In this document: positions 1 through 11,005 of the stretch, one piece after another
How positions within the stretch are numbered: the stretch's first letter is position 1
Layout: each line of letters starts with the position of its first letter
From: Phytoseiulus persimilis
Lineage: Eukaryota > Arthropoda > Arachnida > Mesostigmata > Phytoseiidae
DNA: 64,000 nt
Reading direction: 5' to 3'
Assembly: GCA_037576195.1 (NCBI GenBank)
Contig: CM075104.1
Location: 25,436,211-25,500,210 of the forward strand
The notes under the pieces: generated by a model
What the model was told of the DNA's origin: nothing
Databases searched by the model: none
What the model saw: only the letters and a program-made list of their open reading frames with translations
Program-made: the position numbers and the translations under genes

Positions 1-306
1 TTCCGATTCCTTGAGGTATTGAGGGTGCGTCTTCTGCTTCTCTTGGCGCGATCCCCCATGGTCGAATTCGCGGAGCCGTAGTAAGGGCATGCCCCACACG
101 AGATTTCACTATCTGAAGTCAGTGAAGTCTCCACCCCGTTTCGAGACACTTCGGCCACGGACTCTTCGCCCCCAAGACTTTTTCGGCCTCACTTCTTCTC
201 GGCCCATGCCCAACTCGCTCATGGTGTATTTGTCCCTCATGGCTTCGGAGCTCGTGGTGTGAACGCTGAACGCGAGCGCTTTTCTGCGAGGGTGCACGTT
301 CCGATC
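1..306. other. No recognisable feature
   Basis: I see no gene here. One minus-strand reading frame (109-345) runs into the SINE and matches nothing I know. On the minus strand it lies beyond the BEL/Pao relic at 945-1770, so it could be that element's eroded downstream part, but no integrase motif is visible. Confidence 0.5.
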
Positions 307-320
307 AACACAGGTCCTCA
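307..320. repeat. Target-site duplication of SINE copy 1, left
   Basis: The 14-bp sequence AACACAGGTCCTCA occurs identically at 595-608, just after the A-rich tail of the SINE. Confidence 0.85.
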
Positions 321-594
321 GCTCGGCTCGTAGGCCGTGTGGCATAAACCAAGGCCTTAGGTGCCACGCTAAGCTAGCAATCGCGGGTTCGATCCCCGGC
401 CGACAACAAAAATTTCTTACGTGGTAAAAAGAGGATTTAATTTGTATCAGACTTGAATCTGAACCATCTTAAGACCCAAGCCCACCGCCCGCAACCGGAT
501 TTGCGAGGCGATAGGGAGTGTTACTGAAGCAATACCGGAAGGTGATCCCAGGACACTTCTGGGGGCTGGCTGAGAGGTTCAGCCGGAAAAAAAA
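321..594 (+). mobile_element. tRNA-derived SINE, copy 1
   Basis: This is a non-coding retroposon of about 275 bp with a tRNA-like head, a conserved body and an A-rich tail (about 587-596). An A-box-like stretch (332-342) is followed by a good Pol III B box, GGTTCGATCC, at 386-395. The ends of the tRNA-like part can pair (TCGGC at 323-327 with GCCGA at 399-403), like an acceptor stem. A 14-bp perfect direct repeat, AACACAGGTCCTCA, flanks the insertion at 307-320 and 595-608 and is read as the target-site duplication. Copies 2 (50.9 kb) and 3 (54.9 kb) share the whole body, including the TTAAGACCCAAGCCCACCGC segment. Such elements move by borrowing LINE machinery; which LINE is not shown here. 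Confidence 0.9.
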
Positions 595-608
595 AACACA
601 GGTCCTCA

Positions 609-944
609 TAAGAACGCCAAGCTTCGCAAGCATTGGTCGAAACCCCGAACTGTGGGAGGTGACAAGTCACCGGAACCCATTGAAAACTTCTTGAGTCGAA
701 TTGTCTCGGAAGCCTGGATATTTCCCCGGCCCAAATGTTTTTGAAGTCAAACCGTCCATGCGGAAACGTCCGAAGCCGGAATTCCTAGAACCGAAATGTC
801 CCAGACCGCACGATCGCAGCGGCCGCGAACATGTCGGACCGAGAGGCAATCGTCACGCTACGTCACATCAATACACGCGGATGCCCAGCATCTGTGGAAA
901 GATCGGGCGCGCAAGTGACAAGGCAGGAGCCAGTCCTATTCGGA
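609..944. other. No recognisable feature
   Basis: This lies between the SINE and the BEL/Pao-like fragment. Short overlapping frames on both strands match no family I know. Confidence 0.5.
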
Positions 945-1770
945 TCACTCTTTCTCTGGCTCACTGAACTCCGAGGTGGTATCTCCAAGCTCCGAAAATA
1001 TCGCCGGATCTCTCAGGATCTCAACTTTCCTGGGTCCGCCTGTCATTGTGGTTTTCTCGAGAGCTTCATGCGACGAAAGATCTAATGCACCAGACTCTAC
1101 CGTCGGTCGTCGATTCCGAAGTCCTAAAAACCGACATACACGAAATCGAGATACATAGTGGTAAACTCGAGCGAACTCACTCATCAGTGAATCAATCCAG
1201 ACGAGCTGATATCTATGGCGCTGACAAAGTTCCTCGGATGGTCCACTGAGCTCCGGTCGCCCACCCGGATCCCAACCGATCCCCTGGCAGCAACCCAACC
1301 GGCGCGGGCGGTGTGCACCAGTGCCCACAACTCGCAGTGGGGATTGAATGTTCACAATGGGCTGCAATTTCATACGCAGAAAGTAGCGGAGGTTGGTTAG
1401 CAGACTTCCGCGACCTGCGCCACTCCTTTTTTCACCGGGTAGCTCCCAAATTGACTGAGTTGGTTTCAGGATTCCGGAAACCCTAAATTTCCTAGATTCC
1501 CAGTGATTTGAGCTGTATATCTAAAAGTTCGGAAGTTCTTTCCCCGGAGCTGAGACTCCCAGGTTGAGCGTTGAGTCCGGCCGTGGAAGCGTACCCGACG
1601 ACACTGACCTGCTCCGGGCCCTGTCCAAAGCATTGACAAGCCGTTGTTCTCTGAGCAAAGCCAACAAAAACTGTCAGAACTCTCGGATAACCTACCTTAA
1701 TATCGGAATACTCGATAGCATCGTAGGACTTTCGTTGATAAAAAAATCCGAGCTTTTGTTCACGTAGCAC
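945..1770 (-). pseudogene. BEL/Pao LTR-retrotransposon pol relic, RNase H to pre-integrase part
   Basis: Two minus-strand frames carry, in the correct order, motifs of the BEL/Pao polyprotein between RNase H and integrase. Frame 1770-1492 has a piece like the end of RNase H (EYSDIK), then TVFVGFAQR, where the family has the FVxNR motif, then GLNAQPGSLSSGERTSELL, where it has the NPADxxSRGxSxxEL motif. Frame 1373-945 follows with SLMSEFARVYHYVSRF, matching the conserved RVxAWxxRF helix, then GALDLSSHEAL, matching the GPLxxxE motif. The order and spacing, not single residues, make the case. No LTR, protease, RT or integrase core is recognisable. The SINE at 321-594 sits downstream in the direction of reading and may have landed in the same dead element. 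Family assignment is moderate; that the fragment is non-functional is clear. Confidence 0.5.
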
Positions 1771-2648
1771 CCCAACTCAATACTAGGAGCTCTATTCGAG
1801 GCAGGTGTTAGGAGAACACGGTACGGCGAACCTCAGTGCAGAACAGGAACGATTGCAGAATTGTAAATGCGAATTGGAGCAGGAATACATCTTCTGGCCC
1901 AGGCGACGGCTACCGGCGCCCCATGTGGCGACGATTCTATGGCATACACTACAAGTTGAAAGATTGATCTTTATTCAGTTCGAGAAAAGCACTGTCCCGA
2001 AGCAGCGCTGTTCAGTGAACTCGACCTTTCCCCTTGTTTGATATATTCGGACTCGCCATCACCCGAACATCTGCCTCTCATCTATTCCACAATATAGTTC
2101 GTTGGGACGAGTATAGTGAGCATGCAGCTCCGGCGCCGGTTGGCGCTGTCTGATGAGCTGCGCAAACTGAAATCCGCACTCGGTATAAGCGTAGGCTACT
2201 CTTCAACTAGAAGGAAAGGGTTTTTCGCCGAAGATTGTATCTCTCGTGTATCGTCTCCCAATGAGGGAATTCTCCGGAAAGCCAATAAGCCCTAACGCGG
2301 ATCAGATTTTTCAGTTGGCACTTGAGGTCAGGAGCGCCGACGAGGCGAATTATTCTCGCATGGGAGTGAATCATGAGTCTTGTTTTTTTTATCAACTGCT
2401 GCACAAATCCAACAGCCCCTTAGGAACCCCGACTGACACGTCCAGAGTTCCAGATATTGGAGCGAACTCTGAACCATGGGGCACGTGACCAGCCAGGTTC
2501 GCTACCCCTCAAGTCACCACCGCAGTCAAGACATGTACTTATATTGCAGGGGGAGACAGTTTCAGAATCTCACTTCGGAAATCCGTGATTTCACTCACCG
2601 AATCTCGAATCATCGTGTTTTGACAGTCTGGCAAGACGGCTATCCTAA
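1771..2648. other. No recognisable gene
   Basis: Frames are short and unrecognised. A small hairpin, GCGCC-GGTT-GGCGC, lies near 2133-2146. The minus-strand frame 2404-2207 could be an eroded upstream part of the BEL/Pao relic, but shows no motif. Confidence 0.45.
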
Positions 2649-2649
2649 A

Positions 2650-2965
2650 TACATGGAAGCCGCTTGTCTGTCAGTTTGTTAGGTTGTCCGTCCTCTTTCT
2701 GGATTATTTAGGTGGTTGCGGTATCAATCTGACTGTACTCATCGAGGTCTGAGGAGGTGGTCGCGGGACCGATCTGAGCACACTTTTCCGGATCTGGGGA
2801 TCCTCACTGTACATAATCCGCTTCGTCCGTCGATTTGTGATTCGGGATCGATTTGAACATACTTATCGGGATCTAAGGGGGTGGTTGCGGGATCCATCTA
2901 ACAATTACTTGTCCGGGCCTGAGTAGGTGATGGGCCGAAGGCCCGCTGGTATTTTAAAGTTTGAA
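2650..2965 (+). repeat. 45-bp minisatellite cluster 1 with terminal hairpin
   Basis: Degenerate tandem units of about 45 bp (type: GGTGATTCCGGGACCAATCT, then GAGCATACTTTTCCGGGTCTGG) run from about 2710 to 2925. They are interrupted at 2806-2840 by a segment (CACTGTACATAATCCGCTTC) that recurs near 60.11 kb. A perfect hairpin GGGCC-GAA-GGCCC follows at 2932-2944, then GCTGGTATTTTA. The cluster at 60.1-60.4 kb has the same parts in the same order, so this looks like one dispersed repeat family and not a lone satellite. A Helitron-like non-autonomous element is possible but unproven. Confidence 0.6.
2932..2944. repeat. Hairpin GGGCC-GAA-GGCCC
   Basis: A perfect 5-bp stem with a 3-base loop just after minisatellite cluster 1, followed by GCTGGTATTTTA. 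It resembles the hairpin near the 3' end of Helitron-type elements; a CTRR end (CTGG) follows closely. Only a suggestion. Confidence 0.35.
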
Positions 2966-3453
2966 AAACTTGCTTCTGGAGTGCCTTCGCGGGAAAGCTC
3001 GCCCTCTAAACGGCAAGAAATGTGGAAGGAGCCCATCTATTGCTCAAAGGATCTCTTTCGACAGATTATAAGTGTACTAACGGTAATCGTTATTCCACAG
3101 CAGGCCTGCAACCGTGCTCAGGGGGAGCTGAGTTTATCGTAGAGCATTGATGACGGTCATTTTTGGTTCCCGCTGGAACCGCCCGGATGCACGCTACGCG
3201 ATGTGTATCCTATAATGTGTGAATGTCGCAGTTATTGTGCGTCAATAACCTCCAGCATGCATACAAGTTCTGCCGGGGGATCCCGACGACAGACTCGCGG
3301 GAGTGGGTCCCGAACGTCTTAGTACCCACTCTCTTGAAAAAAAGAACCGGTGTCTGCACGGCTTGCCCTCCTCTGGTGTGAGAGGTCCATCTGCGGGGAC
3401 AACCATGCCCGGTGATCTCGAACACAACCCACCAAAAATGTTTCGGGAGCTTA
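2966..3453. other. No recognisable gene
   Basis: Overlapping frames (for example 3563-3210 on the minus strand) show no family motif. The stretch may hold eroded gypsy integrase sequence downstream of the relic at 4060-4983, but I cannot support that. Confidence 0.4.
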
Positions 3454-3455
3454 TA

Positions 3456-3803
3456 CAGGGTGTGTACTTCAAGCTGCAGCATTTTGGTCGGTTTATCCGA
3501 TCTGGGGAATCCGGGGTCTTTTTCTCTGATCGGAAGTTCTTGAGAGGCTCTATCTTCTCGCACTGCTATTTCTAGAAATCAGTGTTGCGTTTTCCAGAGC
3601 TGGTGGGAGCTTTCCACAATTTTCTCCATGGTATCTTAAAGAACTGACCAGGAAATGGCCGATTCTCAACCGATTTCAGAGAATGAAAAACGATTCCTCC
3701 CGATCCCGGATCGGAGAAATTCCCGGCTCGGACAAATTTCGACCGAGATACAGCTCAAAACACAGAGGCCACTAAAAGGTTGCAGCTTGAAGTACACACC
3801 CTG
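3456..3803. mobile_element. TA-flanked MITE with CAGGGTGTGTACTTCAAGCT ends
   Basis: A 348-bp non-autonomous DNA element. The left end CAGGGTGTGTACTTC... (3456-3478) is repeated in inverse orientation at 3781-3803, a 23-bp perfect terminal inverted repeat, with weaker inverted similarity further in (GGTCGG.../CCGAGC...). A TA dinucleotide flanks each end (3454-3455 and 3804-3805), the duplication expected of Tc1/mariner-type transposition. There is no coding capacity. It shares the CAGGGTG start with the larger foldback family at 11.4, 17.9, 46.1 and 53.3 kb, but the next bases differ, so it is a separate family. Confidence 0.8.
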
Positions 3804-4059
3804 TATGTACGTCACTGCCCTTGCCCATACCTCAGTCTGTTGGAGGCTCTGAGCCGATTCTCTTGCCCTTTCCGTACGCGACGGTCTTTCAATCTCGCTT
3901 CACGTTCTTCCGTCTGTGAGGCTCTTGCAACCTCTTCCATTTTGCGTCTGCCGTGACTTGCTTGATCAATCGCCGTCCCGGGCATCTCAAGGAGGTCGCT
4001 GAACAGCCCGGCACACTCTTCTCCTTTCCCGCTTCATTATGTCTTCCTCTAGCAGTAGG

Positions 4060-4983
4060 TTTCACTTTGTGGAGACTTCGCACGTAGCGTTCAAACGGGT
4101 TAAGCTTCGTCTCCAGAGCCAAACGACAGTTACTTCGACTCTCACCGTACAGGTTGAATATTAACAACGCCTCATGCGAGTCACTAGAGAACACCGATGA
4201 TCGATACAATTAATTGCACACGAACTCAGCGGTTTTCACCTCACGACTGTTTCCACCGCTCGGGCAGCGACGCCTTCCGAGTTGAGATCTTTGATCAGAG
4301 CATTCGACCTCCCAATCTTTGTGGGTAAATTCGACAGAGAAGTTCCAGGAGAGTCGACGGGTGGGTTTCGAACGCCGCATTCCCCAGAAGGCGGCTGGGT
4401 GCTCTATTCTCAAAAACACGTTAAGAGATCAAACTTTCCCCATCACCTACATAACTTCCAGATCGCGGGCCAACGAAACCAACGACTCAACGCTTGTCCA
4501 CTGAGATGCCCTTCGAGCACAGATGACGAATTCGCCCCTGAGAACTCTTGGAAATCTCTCGTGAATGCCATGGCGAGAGAGGAAACATCAAAAAAATGTG
4601 GGCCGATGAGAGAATCCTCGCCTTTCGTATGTTGCAGGATCTTTCTGCCCTCCGGGAGTGCAGACATGAGCGATCGAAGCTGAACATGGCGAGCTCCTGC
4701 AATCACTTAATCGTTTTCTGCGTGACACAATGAAAACCTCATCGGCCCCAACGTCGCGGTTCTGACACGTTGCAAAAAGCGTCGGCGTGACAGACGAAGG
4801 GAAGACGCCTCTTTTCAGAACTGTTCTGTTAGTTGCGCCACCCGTGGTCGTATTCCGAGTCGCCATTCGGTCGCAACACCCGACCGCAGAGCAATGGGCA
4901 GTCCGGAAACAAGACAGTCTTTTGGAGAGCAGCCAGTCGAAATAATGGGCCCCTAACAAATCTACGTATATTGTACTCACCAA
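4060..4983 (-). pseudogene. Ty3/gypsy pol relic: reverse transcriptase and RNase H
   Basis: Read on the minus strand across at least two frameshifts, the order fits the middle of gypsy-type pol. Near 4870-4800 is a piece like the FGLxNAxxTFQR region; at about 4750-4720 VGADEVFIVSR sits where the family has YVDDILVxS; frame 4706-4443 then gives RHVQLRSLMSALPEG and KGEDSLIGPHF, like the HxxHLRxVxxxL and FLGH motifs, and later LEGHLSG...SRWFRW, like FLGxxNYYRRF. Near 4160-4070 YSTCTVRVEVTVVWLWRR matches the RNase H segment YSTxxxELLAVVWA. The second catalytic Asp of YVDD reads Glu, and stops and shifts break every frame, so it is dead. The MITE at 3456-3803 lies just downstream. Confidence 0.55.
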
Positions 4984-7900
4984 GTCTTACGGCCGAGGCG
5001 ACTGCCAGCGTCAACGATCATTTATTGTTCCGCTGTCCGGATGTGCCAATATAAACTGTTCTCTGCAAGTTTAGCTGATCAAAGCAACTCCGATCCGGTT
5101 TCCTTTTCCGATTTGAGTCAGTGCTTCTCTCCGCTGAGGTGATAAATGAGCAGAAGGGTCTCAGTTGTTCGAAAGTTCCGGGCTGGGTTCATTAAAAAAA
5201 TCACGTCCGTACTAGCTTGGCTTTGTGTTGCAGGAAATGATGACGCATCCTCGATCAACCAGCTAAGTTGCTGGGAGCCGTCGGAGCAGCATTCAGCTCA
5301 AGGTCCCTTGATAAACTTGGTACCGCTGACCACTGGAACTCTCCTCAACCGGAGTTTTACTCATAGGGAAGCCTCAAATCGGATGTTGAATGCTGCAGCA
5401 AGGAGCAGGGCATGAAGGAGAAACTCACGAGTGGAGCTCTCCAGAAGCGAGAAGAGCATTCATTGGGAAAGTCGCGTTCGGAGAGCTTCATGTCTGCCAA
5501 GCTAGTTGCTTTGGAGGTAGCTTACCATGTTAGGCGCCAGAGAAACGACAGCAAATCAGGGAAACAAAAACGCTATGCACAAAACCACGTCGGAGGCGGT
5601 GAGCTGGCTCGAGCTAATCAGCCAGCCGCTATGCTCGAATGAAAGCCTCACGAAGAATCCCTACCGAGAGTCTCCAAACAGTAGTGGGTGCTGGGAGCGA
5701 CAAGGACCGGCTCAACGTCCTAGCTCGTGCCATTCGTGAACATCATCACAAGGAGGGCCTAGGCCGCATGTTGGATCACCGGGCGGAGACTTCAGGGAGT
5801 TGGTCATCGCCTGTACTCTCCTTTTCGGTCGTAGTCATAGTCCCGAACGCCCTACACTAGATATTCCATTCTGGGCGCATGACCGGAAGCTGGGGCATCG
5901 CATGGGTTCCTCTTTTCTCCAAACAGTCTTTGGGGAGAGCATATAGTAACACTGCCAGGCATAAGGAAGCGGCCGGACGTATCATGCTGATTCCAGCGAG
6001 GTATCGTCAATTTTTGATTGCCTACGGGGTTAACTCAGGAGCTCAGAAGGAAAAACACACAAAGACCCTGGAGACATTCCTGCGATGATCAAAATATCCA
6101 ATTGAAGTAAGGGCCTCGGCTCGGGGAGAAAGATGATAGCCAGGATGGTCGTGCAAGCTATGTTGAACAAGGAGTCATCGTTCACAGTCCAAACGCCTGA
6201 AAATCAGCTCTCTCTGATGCCGCAATCAGGGGCTGTGAGTGTCTGGACACCAGCGACATAACCTTACTCTCAGAATTTCGAACGAAACGATCTGTGTGCG
6301 TTCTATCGTGTGCTTTGCGCGCCTGTACTCAAATATGCATATTCATTTATTGGATTCATGCTCATCGCTTTTTCTAGGGCTAACATAGCTCGATCTGACC
6401 ATGCAGTGGGGCACATTGGATCACTCGCCAACTCAGGCAGCCGCGAAATTTGAATAGGGTTGTCGTGGCGAGCGGCTTGGAGGTCACGGTTGCGGGCGGG
6501 CGAATTCCAGGCGAATCTTGCCTCGGACTTGGAAGACCATTGGTATCTGTGGGCAGCTTGAAAACACTGGTGAGCTCGTTGAGCAGAGTCAGTTGGATGG
6601 GGGCTGGTGAAGAGCGGAGAGATAGGATATCACACTCGTTCACGATAGCAATCCTCATGCTGTATCCGAAAGCCATTTTTACGCTGCTGAGTCATGGGGT
6701 TCAAAAAAGGATTGCTAGAGCCACGATCGAGGGAGCCTCAATGCTCAGACGGCATTTGAATTGCATTTCCGTTTTACTCCCCGCCACTATTTTTTGATTT
6801 CGAGAGGGCTTCATTTTACTGCTGCATTGGTCCCTCCTGCACTGGCCATTACGCCATCCTGGGCCCCCCGGAGGACGACTCGCTGTTAACTTTGGACGGC
6901 TGGTGTCGGAACAGCACAGAGGATGATTCCGTTTTTAGACTGGTCTGCGATACGTGTTCATCTGCGCCGAACTCATATGAACACATTCTGTTGGATTTCA
7001 ACGATACTCGAATAGAGATAGAGTTTCCAGTAACTTCTTCGGATTGCCGACCATCAGGCTGTGTCGGACGCGATCGAATAGCCATAGAAGGTCCCTAATC
7101 CTTAACGTGGAAACATGCGAATGGACGACCTCAAGTTGCACTGTTGTTGAAAACGACGCTGTCAAGTGCTCAAGGGGATCCTTAGCGCGCTTCAATCAAG
7201 GTTAATGCCGCATGACTCATTCGTCGATACCGATCTCCAGATCGTGACACTGATCCCAAGACTGGAACCTCCATTCCGTAGGCTCCACCAGCCCGCCTTC
7301 TCGGGGAGTTTCGGAACCGATCCATCTCTCAGGGGTTCAACCAGAACTTCTCCGGGGCTACGACGTTGTTCGTCTTGAGCTCCACACACTCCCATCGGAT
7401 CCTGTGGGATAATGGCGACGTTCCAGCTTATGTGAGGACATGAGCATTCTTCTGATCATGATCATGATTGACGGGTTGGATCATGAATGCCCGGTTTTCA
7501 GCTGTCACGACCATTATTGAGGACTGATATCGGATATAATCGTACTCATCTCGATCAGAAATCATGATCAGACATGAGCGTTCATCAAAGCTCACGAAGG
7601 CAACGTTCACGGCTGCTTCACAGTATGCCGGGACCGAGAATTCGACCGACGGTTCATAGCATGAAGAGGAGTATATATATATGTGTATGAATGAAAACTG
7701 AAACCGACGATCGGCGCCGAATAAGAAGAGTTTACGATGTTCGGTGACGAAGAAAGGAGAGGCTTTTCCTTCATTCAAGACTTGGATCGAAGCCATGGTC
7801 CGCTCCAAGGTTGACGACGGGAGGGCCGCGATTTCACGAGATCTGATCAGGAGAGCAGAAAGTCTGTTTCCCATCGATATGGCGGACAAATCGAGAACGA

Positions 7901-8782
7901 ATCAAGGGAGCGGAAAATCATTCTCGTTCCGGATTATTTCCCTGTTCTTCCCCGTTGAAGGAACCCGGTTCTGGGCTGCGTGCATCAGTCAAAATGGAAG
8001 TCATCAAATGCGAAAATGGGTTTCTCGCTGGGAACAAGTATCCTGCTGTGTGCACCCGATCGGCACTCCAGTCATGGCAGCCTCCATCAGACATGTCTGA
8101 GTTAGAATAGCGGGCCGGAAGTGATCGACGAGAAGGTTGACACCGGAAACGGCAAATCCCTGAGACTACATTCGAGTACCTAAGTTGTGACTGTTTTTAG
8201 AGTCATGATCATGAGTCATAAGATCATGTATTTGGGACACATCTTGACCAGCTTTGGGACAGACTTTTGGGACATGTTGCGAACAGCCGTAGTGATCGTA
8301 TTTCGCGAGAGAAGGGACCAATATGCTATCAACTCTGAGGAAATTGATTGTGATGTCTTCTAGCGGAATCGTTATCGAGAATCGGTGTGTCCTTCCCGAA
8401 CAGGGGAGACAAATATGAATATGGGCTCCAGAGTGGAGACCGTGACTCTCACGAAATCTTAAATCCGGGCGGCTAGATCACACTACCTAGATTAAATGAG
8501 CCTCACCTTCCGCGTCGATGCTTCGCTCGGTGAGGGGTGGTAGCACTGTTGAAATAATTAGAAGCTATCAGCCAAGCCGCGACAGCACAATGCTGACAGC
8601 GAGAAGTGGGAGTCAAATCGCATGCTCACCTCGGGCGTTGTTCATAGATTGGAGCTCGACGACGACTCCGACGAAGTAGCCGGAGGATGCTTACCCATGT
8701 ATCGTTCATCTACATTCAAGGAGGATTGTCGTTTGACAATCAACGACGAGCTTCGGGGTCAGCAGATATTCGTACGAAACTC
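4984..8782. other. No recognisable gene; unassigned sequence
   Basis: About 3.8 kb with many overlapping short frames and no domain I can name. The longest is 7889-7428 (minus, 153 codons); next to it a plus-strand frame at 7744-8100 (118 codons) begins with a plausible helical segment (PSFKTWIEAMVRSKVDD) that could be an eroded retroelement gag, but nothing confirms it. Small palindromes of the CATGATCATG type recur at 7450-7470 and 8200-8215, and a short AT run lies at 7672-7683. Confidence 0.45.
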
Positions 8783-9870
8783 TCACGGTTTCCAGCCACT
8801 CGCTCTTCGAGTTCCAAGACGAAGCGTCCCATAGGACGGTTTCCTATGGGACGTGTCCTCGGGTCGCTCTGACGGGCTTTCCAATGAGCTACCGACTAGA
8901 GTTGAGGGTTGCTCTGCCGAGCAGAGCTTGCTGTATGACACCGCGTGTGCTGCCCGGAGAAGAGCCATTAACTCGTCGAATCTCATGGATCGGCCATCGG
9001 TTCTCAATCCTCATCGAGTTGGCGCTCGATACCACGATATCTTGAGCGGTCTGCACATGTCGACTTCAAGCGGTCGCAACGTGAGCGTCGCGTTCGGCGA
9101 GAGGGGCTCCAAAATGATAGCCTTCGATTCAAAAGACGAAATGAGACTCACGGTATGGTTGGAGCGATGATTATTCTCCAGGAGCAGCAGCATGGGTAGC
9201 CTCGGTCGAACAAGGAGAAATGAAGAGTGGGTTGCAGATATTGGAGGGGCGCTGAATTCTTGGTACATTCAGAGGCGGACTTCGAGAGGAAGAACCGCTT
9301 TTTCAGAGAGTCCTTTGGAGACAGCAGCACGCGTTTCCGACCAGGAAGTGTAGCTTTTTGCGGTACCATCTCGGTTAGAACGCGCCATCTGCATGGATGA
9401 AGAGCGGAGCCTGACTCATCCGTGGAGAAGATTCGATCGGGTTCACCAAGGACCGACGAAAATTTTACGTCGAGCCGGGATCCAGTGTTCTCGAAATAGC
9501 TCCGCAAGTCTTTTTTCACAAGATGCGTGTTCTGCTGTCCGAAAAGTTAGATCGAAATTGCGGGCGCAGGTCAGCCGTATCCACCTCTCGGAGGAAGTCA
9601 TATGTCATATTGTCTGCTCTCTGATTCCCGTATCTGTTCGTATTTCCACGAGAGTGGCACCTACTGCGGACAGAGTCTTGCGATGGAGGGGAAGTCCATA
9701 TGGGCCCAGTTCTTTACTCTTCTCACGATGTCGCCACCAGGTCTCCTAAGCATCGGTTCCAGGCTGCATCTTTTCTTTTCGTTCGACAGCTTCGTATACA
9801 GAGTTAACCTTGGATCTCCGAATGCTGTGTCGGCTGTCCATACTCCCATTCTTCTGCTAACGGCATCCAC
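8783..9870 (-). pseudogene. pogo/jerky-like (DDE_1) transposase relic
   Basis: Read leftwards on the minus strand, the pieces follow the order of a CENP-B/jerky/Tigger-type transposase. First comes an N-terminal DNA-binding part (9870-9661, with PGGDIVRRVKNWAHMDFPS). Then IRLTCARNFDLTFRTAEHAS near 9580, like the WxxxFxxRHxxLSxR motif. Frame 9519-9148 has PDRIFSTDESGSALHPCRWR, a clear IFNxDESGxxLxP motif carrying the first catalytic Asp. Frame 9268-9011 has LLLLENNHRSNH, where the family has LLLLDNHxSH, then LRPLEVDMCRPLK, matching LQPLDVxVFxPLK. Frame 9007-8783 has FDELMALLRAAHAVSYSKL, the usual C-terminal helix. The second catalytic Asp reads Glu and several frameshifts separate the blocks, so it is inactive. 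No terminal inverted repeat was found around it. Confidence 0.7.
8825..8853. repeat. Perfect 12-bp hairpin
   Basis: CGTCCCATAGGA and its exact reverse complement TCCTATGGGACG are separated by 5 bases (CGGTT). It lies inside the 3' end of the pogo/jerky relic. It could be a relic terminal repeat or an RNA stem; no terminator-like T run follows. Confidence 0.6.
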
Positions 9871-10544
9871 ATCGTTCTCGAGGTCGACATCTTTGAAGAG
9901 GAGCCCTGGAACGTGACACCGCTTATCTCATCTTGAGTCACTCAACAACTCCGATTCACAGTGTACACATTCTGTTACGATGTTCAAAGTAGGTTGAGAG
10001 TGGTCCACATCAGGCCAGTTGAATCCGCTCTCTCTAGGAGCATACAGGAAGGGAAAACTCTCGGAAACTCAAGACTCCGGGTTGTGAGTTCTCAAGTGTC
10101 AAGTGTAAGTCGAGGAACTGCGACATATTTCTCCGATTGTCGAAAGCATGCATTCAGCCAGTTGGTAGTCGTCCTGATCCCGATTCCTATGGACTGAAGA
10201 TACCCAAGGAAAATATGAATCTGAGGTCCATGCGTCCAATCTCAGGTTGGTCACGAGGAGGTCCACTCCAGAGTAGTAAATCAGCGGGCCCGAGCCATGA
10301 CAGCCATTTTTGACGTAGGATACGTCATAGCTCGGAGCTTTGCTCGAAAATCTAAGGGAAATCGATAATGGATACCGAGTAAATTCGTTTTGAACACATC
10401 TAACAGTAAGAGCATCGATGTGTTCCAAGGAATCAATCAATCAGAATGACCTCTTGGTAAATTCGCCAAAGGCCAACCAAAGAAACGTTGGTCTCCGGCC
10501 CCGATCCGATTGTTCTTCTCCCTCGTTCTGACCATACTTCAATG
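9871..10544. other. No recognisable gene
   Basis: Short frames on both strands, none recognised. A small inverted repeat TGACGTA...TACGTCA lies at about 10309-10327. Confidence 0.45.
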
Positions 10545-11005
10545 AAGATTCCACCTCGATCTGACTATACTTTTCGAGCCGCCTGGAGGTTATTCCGAGG
10601 TTGATATCACCATACTTTTTGGAGTCGATGGAGGTGATTCCGGGGTCGATCTGGCCTCATTTTTGGGAGTCCATTCGGGTGATTCCGAAACCAATATGAT
10701 CATACTCGTGGGGGCCCATGAAGGTGATTGCGAGGTGGATTTGATCTGACTTCTAGGGGTCCACAGAGGTGGTCATGTACGCCCCAATCGGAACCACCTC
10801 CATAGACCCCAGGATTATGGTCAGCTCGATCTCGGAATCACCTTCATGGACCCCCACGAGTATGATCAGATAGCCCTCAGAATCATCTCGGTGGGCCTCG
10901 GAAACGGAGTTGGATTGACCTCGGTATCACCTCAATAGACCTCCAAAACTATGGGTGGGTTGCCCTCGGAATCACCCCCAACGGGCCCCGAGAAGCATGG
11001 TCAGA
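10545..11005. repeat. 45-bp minisatellite cluster 2, two halves in opposite orientation
   Basis: From 10545 to about 10780 units of 45 bp run in the plus direction (for example TGATTCCGGGGTCGATCTGG...TCCATTCGGG and the next unit TGATTCCGAAACCAATATGA...CCCATGAAGG). From about 10785 to 11005 the same unit appears reverse-complemented (GGAATCACCTTCATGGACCC, CACGAGTATGATCAGATAG). The array is thus a large imperfect palindrome of a tandem repeat. The unit is shared with clusters at 2.7, 60.2 and 63.5 kb. No coding role is seen. Confidence 0.75.

Noticed and set aside
381..403. tRNA-like sequence with a perfect B box
   Set aside because: Not a tRNA gene: it is the head of a SINE present in three copies with target duplications, and has no complete cloverleaf.
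2147..2175. CTGATGAG...GAAA resembling a hammerhead ribozyme core, next to a GCGCC/GGCGC hairpin
   Set aside because: The segment between CTGATGA and GAAA does not pair as stem II and no proper stem III with a cleavage triplet is present.
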